Shown one piece after another: positions 1 through 6,056 of a DNA stretch of 8,387 bases. Origin of the DNA: Bacillota bacterium (lineage in GTDB: Bacteria > Bacillota > Clostridia > Lachnospirales > Lachnospiraceae); NCBI GenBank assembly GCA_023424235.1, contig JAFAEB010000019.1, positions 1 to 8,387 on the forward strand, in the 5' to 3' direction. A program made the translations under genes and the position numbers. The number at the start of each line of letters is the position of its first letter. Position 1 is the first letter of the stretch. The notes under the pieces are model-generated. The model had not been told where the DNA came from. It was given only the letters and a program-made list of their open reading frames with translations, and did no database searches.

Positions 1-1
1 T

Positions 2-532
2 CTAAGAGAATGGATGGAATCGGATAGTAGTGATGTCTATGAATATGCCAAAAGTGAGCTAGTAGGTCCCAATGCTGGTTGGAAGCCTCATGAAAATGAA
101 GAAGAGAGTAAGTCAATAATTAAAATGTTTATAAATGATGGGGATACATATGCAATTGTATTAAAGTCTGAAAATAAAGTTATTGGTAGTATTGGTCTTC
201 ACCATAGAAAACCAGATGAAGCTCTTTCCCATTTAAAACAAAGAGAAATAGGATATGTTTTAAATCCCTCCTATTGGGGCAAGGGAATTATTCCTGAAGC
301 AGTTCAATGCGTAATGAATTATGCATTTGAGACCTTAGACTTAGATCTTATTTGGTGTGGACATTTTGATTTCAACGGGAATTCGAAAAGAGTGATTGAA
401 AAATGTGGATTTCACTATAAATTTACGAAACAGGATGTATTAAAACTTCTTAATAATAAAGAAGTTAATACCTTGTTTTATTCTATCACGAAGGCAGAAT
501 ATGCAGAAGAAATTCGTAATAAGATGAACTAA
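2..532 (+). CDS. GNAT family N-acetyltransferase (RimJ/RimL type), 5' end outside window
   Basis: A predicted cytoplasmic acetyl-CoA-dependent N-acetyltransferase; the acceptor cannot be told from sequence. The frame is already open before the first ATG at 14: the four preceding codons read LREW and continue into MESDSSDVYEYAKSE. Family members usually have a 'RLILREW..ED..DVYEYA' opening, so the ATG at 14 is internal and the true start lies upstream of the window. The core is recognisable: VIGSIGL (beta strand 4 region), REIGYVLNPSYWGKGIIPEA (acetyl-CoA pyrophosphate-loop region, with YWGKGI in place of the usual Q/R-x-x-G-x-G/A), then a C-terminal FNGNSKRVIEKCGF block typical of RimJ/RimL-like members. 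The visible part is 176 codons, close to full length for this family. The VOC gene follows within about 70 nt with no evident terminator, so the two may be co-transcribed. Function as a generic GNAT is secure; a specific substrate is not. Confidence 0.9.
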   Translation, partial: LREWMESDSSDVYEYAKSELVGPNAGWKPHENEEESKSIIKMFINDGDTYAIVLKSENKVIGSIGLHHRKPDEALSHLKQREIGYVLNPSYWGKGIIPEAVQCVMNYAFETLDLDLIWCGHFDFNGNSKRVIEKCGFHYKFTKQDVLKLLNNKEVNTLFYSITKAEYAEEIRNKMN

Positions 533-600
533 TTTACTATAGCTAAATATAGAAGCTTTCAGATGAAATACGAATGAAGTTGATTAGAAAAGAGGTATCT

Positions 601-948
601 ATGAGAGTAGGGGAAGTTGGATTATTAAGCAATGATGTAGTAAGGCTTGCAAACTTTTATAAAACATTTTTAGGGGTAGAGAATGATAGTAATGATTCCA
701 TTCATCAAACAATAATCGCTGAAGAAACTATGTTAACCATCTACAATGATGGTTCTGTAAAGAATAATAACAATCAAAATATCTGCCTTGCATTTACAGT
801 TGATGATGTGGATTATGAGTATAGTAAACTATTAACATTAGGTGTAAAAATAATTGAAGAACCTATGACTAGACCATGGGGTACGAGAAATCTTAGTTTT
901 TATGATCCAGATGGTAACAGGATATATTTACGTAGTTTTATGAAATAA
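601..948 (+). CDS. VOC superfamily (glyoxalase/bleomycin-resistance fold) protein
   Basis: A 115-residue single-domain protein of the vicinal oxygen chelate fold. The opening VGEVGLLSNDVVRLANFYKTFLG is the first beta-alpha unit, and FTVDDVDYEYSKLLTLGVKIIEEP followed by WGTRNLSFYDPDGNRIYL (about residues 90-108) is the usual second half. I chose ATG 601 over an in-frame ATG at 574: AGAGG at 591-595 sits 5 nt before 601, nothing like a Shine-Dalgarno precedes 574, and the fold starts right after 601. The last metal ligand of the glyoxalase/dioxygenase subclass is normally the Glu of 'DPDGNxIEL'; here that position is Tyr (DPDGNRIYL). The protein may therefore be a binding protein or use another ligand set, and glyoxalase activity should not be assumed. 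It could be a second gene in a transcript with the upstream acetyltransferase. Confidence 0.85.
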   Translation: MRVGEVGLLSNDVVRLANFYKTFLGVENDSNDSIHQTIIAEETMLTIYNDGSVKNNNNQNICLAFTVDDVDYEYSKLLTLGVKIIEEPMTRPWGTRNLSFYDPDGNRIYLRSFMK

Positions 949-957
949 GATAGAGAA

Positions 958-996
958 ATTATATGATATTATACCATTGCAACCGGTAGTTGCGAA
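958..996 (-). promoter_or_regulatory. possible antisense (minus-strand) promoter
   Basis: On the minus strand a perfect TATAAT (968-973) lies 17 nt downstream of TTCGCA (991-996, 4 of 6 to TTGACA), with a second TATAAT at 958-963. Transcription from here would run into the 3' end of the VOC gene as antisense RNA. AT-rich DNA gives such matches by chance, so this is only a candidate. Confidence 0.2.
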
Positions 997-1129
997 TCTT
1001 CAAGCACCTGTTGGTAGTATCGCAACCGTGTTTTTGATAAACTTAAGATATCAAAAATAAAGATAGAAGTATGGTGCGAAAGCAAATTTTTCGCAGGTTG
1101 CTTTGTGCATAGCACAAAGTCGAAAGACT
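977..1129 (+). ncRNA. structured leader or small RNA upstream of the XRE gene, class unknown
   Basis: This spacer is dense in exact stems. Helix A pairs 979-983 with 989-993 (5 bp, loop CGGTA). A possible three-way junction follows: GCAACC 1022-1027 pairs with GGTTGC 1096-1101 and encloses two perfect hairpins, TTTTTGATA 1031-1039 with 1049-1057 (9 bp) and TGCGAAA 1075-1081 with 1089-1095 (7 bp). Next comes CTTTGTGC 1101-1108 with 1112-1119 (8 bp, 3-nt loop), which shares base 1101 with the closing stem, then AGTC-GAAA-GACT at 1118-1129 with a GNRA tetraloop, overlapping the previous stem. The XRE ribosome binding site begins 3 nt later. It matches no riboswitch class I know. It may be a regulatory 5' leader, a small RNA or a dispersed intergenic repeat. 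The motif GGTAGT occurs twice (985-990 and 1013-1018), each followed by CGCAA-like bases. Confidence 0.4.
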
Positions 1130-1151
1130 CTAGAAAGGTATGGTTATTATT

Positions 1152-1808
1152 ATGAAGATTCATGAAAAGATATTATATTGTAGAAAAAAAGAAGGATTAT
1201 CACAAGAAGCGCTTGCTGAAAAACTTGGAGTTTCTCGTCAAGCTATTAGTAAATGGGAGACTGGAGATGCTGTTCCTGAAATTAGCAAGTTGTTATTAAT
1301 TGCCAATACATTTGGAGTAAGTACAGACTGGTTGCTATCCGAGGACGATGAAGTAAATAATAAGGAAGATGAGAGGTCGCAAGAAACTTCAAATTTTACT
1401 TCACAACCATACACTGCTCCAAATAATTGGGTAGATTCAGTACCTGGAGTAATCGGTCGTTTAATTCGTCGGTATGGTTGGTTAGTGGGTGTATATATTG
1501 CAGTTATTGGAACAGGATTTATAGGAATGGGCGCATTAGCACTATATATGGTACGGAGGATGTTTAGTAACAGTATTTCTAACTTTTTTGGTGGAATATT
1601 TTCTGGAAATACTTCCATCCAAAATGAATTTGGTATGGAGAATCTTTATAATGGATTTGGAAATCAGTTTAATAACACCTTCTCAAGTTTTGGTGTAAGT
1701 AATAATCCTGTATACATTATGGGTATGTTTATTATGATTTTAGGATTTATCATGTTAGTAGCTGGCATAATACTTGCTATAATTTTGAAAAAGAAAAGTA
1801 ATGAATAA
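1152..1808 (+). CDS. XRE-family HTH transcriptional regulator with two C-terminal membrane segments
   Basis: A 218-residue predicted membrane-tethered DNA-binding protein. Residues about 1-62 form a Cro/C1-type helix-turn-helix (EKILYCRKKEGLSQEALAEK, then LGVSRQAISKWETGDAVPEI), with the recognition helix around SRQAISKWE. A polar linker of about 45 residues follows. A first hydrophobic segment spans about 109-133 (YGWLVGVYIAVIGTGFIGMG and onward), then a loop of about 47 residues rich in Phe, Asn, Gly and Ser, then a second segment at about 187-212 ending in the basic tail LKKKSNE. Both ends are probably cytoplasmic, with the loop outside. ATG 1140 is possible, but the Shine-Dalgarno AGAAAGG (1132-1138) is only 1 nt from it and 13 nt from ATG 1152; family N-termini look like MKIHEKI, so I prefer 1152. 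The gene stands behind the structured leader. Targets and signal are unknown; the soluble half alone resembles many clostridial regulators. Confidence 0.88.
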   Translation: MKIHEKILYCRKKEGLSQEALAEKLGVSRQAISKWETGDAVPEISKLLLIANTFGVSTDWLLSEDDEVNNKEDERSQETSNFTSQPYTAPNNWVDSVPGVIGRLIRRYGWLVGVYIAVIGTGFIGMGALALYMVRRMFSNSISNFFGGIFSGNTSIQNEFGMENLYNGFGNQFNNTFSSFGVSNNPVYIMGMFIMILGFIMLVAGIILAIILKKKSNE

Positions 1809-2065
1809 ATAATATAAGACTAAAAGAATATTACATTTAGACTCAACCTCCGGTATAGTTTGATAAAATAGAACAAATATGCTGGAGGGATTGTAAAACA
1901 GTAAATTAGTAATGAATGATTGATTAATGTAAATAGGATAGTTATATAATGTTATATAGGTAAGAGAACTTGAAAATGAGTTTTTATAGGTAATAGTATT
2001 TACCTAATTGTTCTTGGATTTATTATGATGTTACTAAGGTTTTCATGAGAGGAGATATCAGTATA
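1809..2065. other. intergenic region with possible element remnants
   Basis: About 250 nt without a convincing gene. CCTCCGG at 1847-1853 can pair with CTGGAGG at 1882-1888 (one G-T pair), which would hide a strong Shine-Dalgarno; the codons after that site stop immediately (TTG TAA), so nothing is translated from it now. Near the right end, the frame closing at 2046-2048 reads GNSIYLIVLGFIMMLLRFS, a short hydrophobic string loosely like the XRE protein's last segment (IMILGFIMLVAG). Both could be decayed remnants or chance. I see no strong terminator after the XRE gene. Confidence 0.4.
1920..1950 (+). promoter_or_regulatory. possible sigmaA promoter for the toroid-protein gene
   Basis: A perfect TATAAT at 1945-1950 is preceded by TTGATT at 1920-1925 (4 of 6), but the 19-nt spacer is long. 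Transcription would begin near 1957 and leave a leader of about 110 nt before the ATG at 2066. The weak spacing keeps confidence low. Confidence 0.3.
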
Positions 2066-2983
2066 ATGAAATCGTTATTAAATAAATCAAGAGAGTTTAT
2101 TTATCGTAATGCCAGACCACTCGATTTAGCAAGATGGAATTATTTATTTGAAGGTGGCAATAAAGAGGAAGTATTAAAGGCACTTTCCTTTTATCAGAAT
2201 GAAGATGGTGGTTTTGGACATGCACTAGAAGCTGATTCTTGGAATCCTAACTCATCACCAATTCAAACTTGGGAAGCAACGGAACTACTTCATGAAATTG
2301 CATTTGCTGATCAAACACATCCTATTATACAAGGTATTCTACACTATCTTGAAAGTGGGGCTGATTTTAATGGTAAGACTTGGAGTAATACAGTGATAAG
2401 TAATAATGATTATCCACATGCACCTTGGTGGCATACAGAGAGTGTGAGTTTAAGCCACAATAGTTATAATCCAACAGCTTGTCTTGCTGGATTTATCATC
2501 CGTTTTGCTGAAAAAGGCAGTAAACTATACAACCTTGGAACTTGTATTGTAAAAGAAGCAGTTGCGTTTTTATTCGTAGAAGCTGTTAATGACATGCACA
2601 CATTAAGTTGCTATATTCGACTTATGGAGTATTTAGAAAATTCCAATACATATGATCTAGTAGATTTAAAAGCTTTAAAAGATAAGCTTATAGAAGGTGT
2701 GAAAAGTCTCATCACCCACAATAAAATAGAATGGGAAACTTCTTATATCTGTAAACCATCTCAATTTTTTAATTCAAGGGATAGTATTTTTTATAAAGTG
2801 AATAAAGAAATCGCAGAGTACGAGTGTGAATATATAATTAATAATCAGCTATCTGATGGTTCTTGGAATATTCCTTGGAATTGGAATGAATATGCCAATG
2901 AATGGGCGATTAGTAGGAATTGGTGGAAGGCGAATGTGATCATTGAAAATATGTTATATCTTAAGAACTTTGGGAAGTTGTAA
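2066..2983 (+). CDS. alpha/alpha-toroid (prenyltransferase/squalene-cyclase-like) protein of unknown function
   Basis: A 305-residue protein with the repeat signature of terpenoid-cyclase/protein-prenyltransferase toroids. A QW-like motif QNEDGGFG lies at residues 44-51, and a second, NNQLSDGSWNIPW, lies near the C-terminus with many Trp residues around it (WNWNEYANEWAISRNWW). Between them are SNNDYPHAPWWHTES (about 112-126) and YNPTACLAGF (about 134-143), which I associate with a bacterial group often labelled prenyltransferase or hypothetical. I see neither the DxDD of squalene-hopene cyclases nor the DCTAE-type acid motif of oxidosqualene cyclases, so cyclase activity is not supported. There is no signal peptide or membrane segment. 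ATG 2066 was chosen because AGAGGAG at 2048-2054 lies 11 nt upstream; the in-frame ATG at 2045 directly abuts that site. The next gene follows after about 90 nt without a terminator, so the two are probably co-transcribed. Confidence 0.75.
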   Translation: MKSLLNKSREFIYRNARPLDLARWNYLFEGGNKEEVLKALSFYQNEDGGFGHALEADSWNPNSSPIQTWEATELLHEIAFADQTHPIIQGILHYLESGADFNGKTWSNTVISNNDYPHAPWWHTESVSLSHNSYNPTACLAGFIIRFAEKGSKLYNLGTCIVKEAVAFLFVEAVNDMHTLSCYIRLMEYLENSNTYDLVDLKALKDKLIEGVKSLITHNKIEWETSYICKPSQFFNSRDSIFYKVNKEIAEYECEYIINNQLSDGSWNIPWNWNEYANEWAISRNWWKANVIIENMLYLKNFGKL

Positions 2984-3068
2984 GAAAGCTTATTATTAAT
3001 AAGATACATAATCATAAAGCTTCGACAAAAATGAATTAAGAGTTTGGAAGAAAATGAGAATATTTTAT

Positions 3069-3084
3069 GGGAGGTGTTACTATT
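3069..3084 (+). promoter_or_regulatory. Shine-Dalgarno placed for an ATT start codon
   Basis: GGGAGGT at 3069-3075 is a near-perfect ribosome binding site whose GGAGG core ends 7 nt before ATT 3082-3084. The only in-frame ATG (3067) overlaps this site and has only weak GA-rich sequence upstream. No GTG or TTG lies in frame at usable spacing (GTT at 3076 and ACT at 3079 are the intervening codons). Confidence 0.5.
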
Positions 3085-3624
3085 TTTCTTTATCATTACT
3101 TTGATAAAACAATGGGACCGTTTGTTAATTTATCAGATATAGCTGTTGATGAAGCAAACGTTATTCTAAATAAAATTAAAGAGATTAAACCGTCTACACA
3201 GAGTGCACAGCGTGATTCGGAATATATGTTTAGAAGACATATGTATGAAGATATCATAAGAAAAGAATTTCTGAAAAAAGGCGGAATTATAAATAGAAAT
3301 GCCCCACATTACATGGTAGTAGAGCATAGCCCTTGGTTAAGCACTTGGTTTGAAGAATGTGCTTATATAAAGATTCCTATCGAGGAATTTGACCTAAAGA
3401 CAATTTCTTTTACATACGGAGATTCTCATCCAACATTCAGCCCTTGGCCTAGAGACGACGATTGGAAAGAATACCGTAGAAAGCTTTATACTTATAGTGA
3501 GATTTTGGAAATAATAAAGAAGTATGGTTTACCACAAGATTGGAATAACGATGGCAAATTTGGTCCAGAAAGATATATAGAAGCTCATATCTGGAGTGAT
3601 GAAACAATTAACAAATACCGTTAA
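3082..3624 (+). CDS. conserved protein of unknown function (LYHYFD...YMVVEHSPW type), probable ATT start
   Basis: A soluble protein of about 180 residues (185 if started at ATG 3067). I recognise the pattern as a widespread Firmicutes hypothetical family, not a characterised one. Visible blocks are LYHYFDKTMGPFVNLSDI at the N-terminus, an AQRDSEYMFRRHMYEDIIRK helix, RNAPHYMVVEHSPWLSTWFE, KIPIEEFDLKTISFTYGDSH followed by PTFSPWPRDD, and a C-terminal helix YTYSEILEIIKKYGLP followed by QDWNNDGKFGPERYIEAHIW. His, Asp and Trp are conspicuous, but I cannot assign a catalytic centre. Translation most plausibly starts at ATT 3082, giving MFLYHYFDKTMGPF, because the Shine-Dalgarno fits that codon and the fold begins there; ATG 3067 is the conventional alternative. 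It follows the toroid-protein gene closely and ends before a convergent gene pair. A functional link with the toroid protein is only suggested by position. Confidence 0.75.
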   Translation: MFLYHYFDKTMGPFVNLSDIAVDEANVILNKIKEIKPSTQSAQRDSEYMFRRHMYEDIIRKEFLKKGGIINRNAPHYMVVEHSPWLSTWFEECAYIKIPIEEFDLKTISFTYGDSHPTFSPWPRDDDWKEYRRKLYTYSEILEIIKKYGLPQDWNNDGKFGPERYIEAHIWSDETINKYR

Positions 3625-3660
3625 GAAGTAAGCTTATTCACTTTCTTTACCATTACTAAC

Positions 3661-3688
3661 GAAGGAGGGAAAATCATATCCCTCCTTC
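3661..3688. terminator. 10-bp perfect inverted repeat between convergent genes, possible bidirectional terminator
   Basis: GAAGGAGGGA (3661-3670) and TCCCTCCTTC (3679-3688) form a perfect 10-bp stem with an 8-nt loop, located between the ends of the rightward unknown gene (3624) and the leftward rhamnosidase gene (3757). That is where a shared terminator is expected. Neither side has the run of T residues of a classic intrinsic terminator (AGACATACTT on the right, GTTAGTAATG reading left), so it may be a weak or Rho-assisted terminator, or an RNA 3'-end protecting hairpin. Confidence 0.45.
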
Positions 3689-3756
3689 AGACATACTTAT
3701 ATACCATAATTTTTAGCAAATAGTGTTTTACGATTTAATTTTCACTACAATTCATT

Positions 3757-5931
3757 CTATTTATTTATCGGACTAAAAAATACATATTGTCCCTTCGGTA
3801 GCTCATACGTAGTATCTGCTATTGTTATTACTGCATCTACAGGTGTATTAATATCATAGCGCCAATTGCCCTCTTCCTTTGTCCATTCAGAGTGGATATG
3901 TCCATGTCTTGTTTCTAAAGATGATTTAAACATATCTAGTCTTTTATCAGGATGAGGATGGATTTGCACTTTCTCATATCCTGGATAATCTTCCATAGGT
4001 TTTATTCCAGCACAAACTCCATAGAGCCAATCTGCTACAGCACCGTAAGCATAGTGATTAAAGGAGTTCATATTTGCACTCCAAAAGTCACCGTTTTCCA
4101 TAATGCCATCCCAATGCTCCCAGATGGTAGTAGCTCCTTTGGTAACAGGATATAGCCAAGAAGGATATTTATCACGTAGTAATAAGGAATAGGCTAATTC
4201 TTCGTAGCCATAGTCACTTAATACATGAAGGAGATATGGAGTTCCAACAAATCCAGTTTGAAGCTTTACACCAGCATCTATAATCATAGTAGCAAGTTGG
4301 TCTACAGTAGCTTTGCAATCAGGAGATAATCTAAAATGAGCTGCTAAAATACATTCCGTTTGTGTAAAGTATACAGGATAGGTAGATTGAAAGGTCTTAA
4401 GAATATTCTCATATAAATTCTCATATTCAGTTACATCCTTACCTAATACTTTGCCAGTTTTTATAACTAAGGAAGTAGAGTAAGCATAAAAGGCAGAAGC
4501 AATAAAATCTTCTCTTGAGGAACCTTTATAACTTCCAGATGGAGCATCAAGACCAAGCCAATCACCGAAATGTGAACCACCAGTCCAAAGGTAGGTATCC
4601 TTTGTATGATTTGTAATATAATTAACCCATTTTGTCATGGCTTCGTATTGATTTTCTAAAATTCTTTTATTACCATAAGCCATATAGAGCTCCCATGGGC
4701 AAATGGTTACTGCATCAGCCCAAGCACTACTACTGTGTTCGCCTAAAACATCTGGAATGACATGTGGGATTCCACCACTTTCTTCTTGATCCGAAGCCAT
4801 ATCCTTAAGCCATTTGGTGAAGAATTTTTCTACATCAAAATTTAGCGCTGCAGTTTTTATAAATACTTGAGCATCACCAGTCCAACCTAAACGTTCATCT
4901 CTTTGTGGGCAGTCTGTAGGGACATCAACAAAATTACCTTTTTGCCCCCAGATTATATTACGAAATAATTTATTTAACATCGGATTTGAAGTAGTAATAT
5001 TTCCTGTTCTACACATCTTGGAATGAATGACAATTGCTTTAAAATTCTCTATTTTGGCAGTATCGATACCTTTAGGAAAGCTATCAATTCGAATATAACG
5101 AAATCCATAGAAAGTAAATTTAGGTTTATAACTTTGCAATCCATCTTTACAAATATAGATGTATTTTGACTTTGCGCCTCTATAATTTTCATTATAAAAA
5201 TTACCGTCTTTATCTAATACTTCACCATGAGAGAGTTCAACGATATCATGGGCATGTGCATTTACTTGAATCTCAAGGTATCCTGTTATTATTTGACCAA
5301 AGTCGAGAACAAGTTCTCCTTTTGGGGTGGTAATTAAGCGAGCTGGAAGTATATGATCCTGTTCGCGAATTTCTTCTCCCTCTTGTAAGATTAAGGTATT
5401 CGTTGGACCATCAAATTCTTCTACATTATGTATGGATTCTGTTTCAAATGAAGCGTCAAAGGTTTCTCCATCATATAGTTCAGAAAAACGTACTTTACTT
5501 TCTCTACAGCTCCAGGACTCATCAGAGTGAATGGTTAGACTACTACCATCATGATAATGGATTTCTAATGTTGCTATCATTCCTGCAGGTTGTTTCTTAT
5601 AATTCTCTTGATTTGATGCTGTTTTCCAGCCTGGTAATCGACCGCGATACCACCCTTTACCAACAAGGATTTCTAAGTGATTCGTATCTTTTAATAAATT
5701 AGTAACATCATATTCTTGGTATTGTAATCGATCCTTATAGGTAGTCCAACCAGGTGCAAGTATAAATTCGCCAACTCGTTTTCCATTGAGAGTCGCTTCA
5801 TATACTCCAAGTGCAGTTATTGCAAGTGTTGCACTTTTAACTTGAACTTTTGAAGTAAATGTTCGAATAAATAATGGGCAGACATCATTCATATCAGTTT
5901 TAGGTTTTATCCATTTTGCCTTAAAAATCAT
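3757..5931 (-). CDS. alpha-L-rhamnosidase, glycoside hydrolase family 78, intracellular
   Basis: Predicted to release terminal alpha-L-rhamnose from plant-derived glycosides by the inverting GH78 mechanism. The 724-residue product shows, in order, the N-terminal Bac_rhamnosid_N-type beta domain (about 25-170: LGVYEATLNGKRVGEFILAP, GWTTYKDRLQYQEYDVT), the beta domain before the barrel (about 195-305), the (alpha/alpha)6 catalytic domain, and a C-terminal beta domain. The catalytic block DCPQRDERLGWTGD starts at residue 340. By analogy with Streptomyces avermitilis Rha78A (D630, E636, W640, D643, E895), E346 is the general acid and E605 in TTIWEHWDG the general base; D340, W350 and D353 match as well. 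ATG 5931 is supported by AGGAGGA (5938-5944) 6 nt upstream. The frame extends to 6033, but that would add a spurious hydrophobic leader. There is no signal peptide, so it acts in the cytoplasm. It is shorter than many GH78 enzymes (about 900 residues). An AraC regulator is divergent from it. Confidence 0.95.
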   Translation of the reverse strand: MIFKAKWIKPKTDMNDVCPLFIRTFTSKVQVKSATLAITALGVYEATLNGKRVGEFILAPGWTTYKDRLQYQEYDVTNLLKDTNHLEILVGKGWYRGRLPGWKTASNQENYKKQPAGMIATLEIHYHDGSSLTIHSDESWSCRESKVRFSELYDGETFDASFETESIHNVEEFDGPTNTLILQEGEEIREQDHILPARLITTPKGELVLDFGQIITGYLEIQVNAHAHDIVELSHGEVLDKDGNFYNENYRGAKSKYIYICKDGLQSYKPKFTFYGFRYIRIDSFPKGIDTAKIENFKAIVIHSKMCRTGNITTSNPMLNKLFRNIIWGQKGNFVDVPTDCPQRDERLGWTGDAQVFIKTAALNFDVEKFFTKWLKDMASDQEESGGIPHVIPDVLGEHSSSAWADAVTICPWELYMAYGNKRILENQYEAMTKWVNYITNHTKDTYLWTGGSHFGDWLGLDAPSGSYKGSSREDFIASAFYAYSTSLVIKTGKVLGKDVTEYENLYENILKTFQSTYPVYFTQTECILAAHFRLSPDCKATVDQLATMIIDAGVKLQTGFVGTPYLLHVLSDYGYEELAYSLLLRDKYPSWLYPVTKGATTIWEHWDGIMENGDFWSANMNSFNHYAYGAVADWLYGVCAGIKPMEDYPGYEKVQIHPHPDKRLDMFKSSLETRHGHIHSEWTKEEGNWRYDINTPVDAVITIADTTYELPKGQYVFFSPINK

Positions 5932-5968
5932 AGCACATCCTCCTATAAAATATAATAAAAATGTAAGT

Positions 5969-5997
5969 TTTATTCTTATTGACATTAAGGATAGCAA
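5969..5997 (-). promoter_or_regulatory. weak candidate promoter for the rhamnosidase gene
   Basis: On the minus strand TTGCTA (5992-5997) and AATAAA (5969-5974) are 17 nt apart, each 4 of 6 to sigmaA consensus. Transcription would start near 5962, about 30 nt before the ATG. A poor core promoter is what one expects of a gene needing an AraC-type activator. Its -35 overlaps the araC-type gene's promoter on the other strand. Confidence 0.3.
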
Positions 5998-6007
5998 ATA
6001 GTATGCT
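5979..6007 (+). promoter_or_regulatory. sigmaA promoter of the AraC-family gene
   Basis: A perfect TTGACA (5979-5984), a 17-nt spacer and TATGCT (6002-6007, 4 of 6) point to transcription starting near 6014, leaving a leader of about 43 nt. An inverted repeat AGCA-N7-TGCT (5993-5996 and 6004-6007) overlaps the -10 and could be an operator, either for autoregulation or for joint control of both divergent genes. Confidence 0.6.
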
Positions 6008-6056
6008 GAGATTAAACCCGTGATTGTAGTCAAAATAGGAGGGTAAATTAACCTTT

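Noticed and set aside
969..1163. Minus-strand ORF of 64 codons across the spacer upstream of the XRE gene
   Set aside because: It overlaps the structured spacer and the XRE start and has no clear ribosome binding site. Its open frame is better explained by chance or by the repeat-like DNA; a codon-conservation test on homologous spacers would settle it.
1238..1618. Minus-strand ORF inside the XRE gene
   Set aside because: It is antisense to a gene with an unmistakable helix-turn-helix and membrane segments, and its translation has no family signature.
3054..3104. 17-codon ORF (MRIFYGRCYYFSLSLL) as a leader peptide
   Set aside because: The GGAAG upstream is only 3 nt from the ATG and the peptide has no recognisable feature. 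It is kept only as a note to the ATT start question.
5932..6033. N-terminal extension of the rhamnosidase with a hydrophobic stretch resembling a signal anchor
   Set aside because: AGGAGGA lies 6 nt before ATG 5931, the conserved fold starts right after it, and the extension covers the divergent promoter region.
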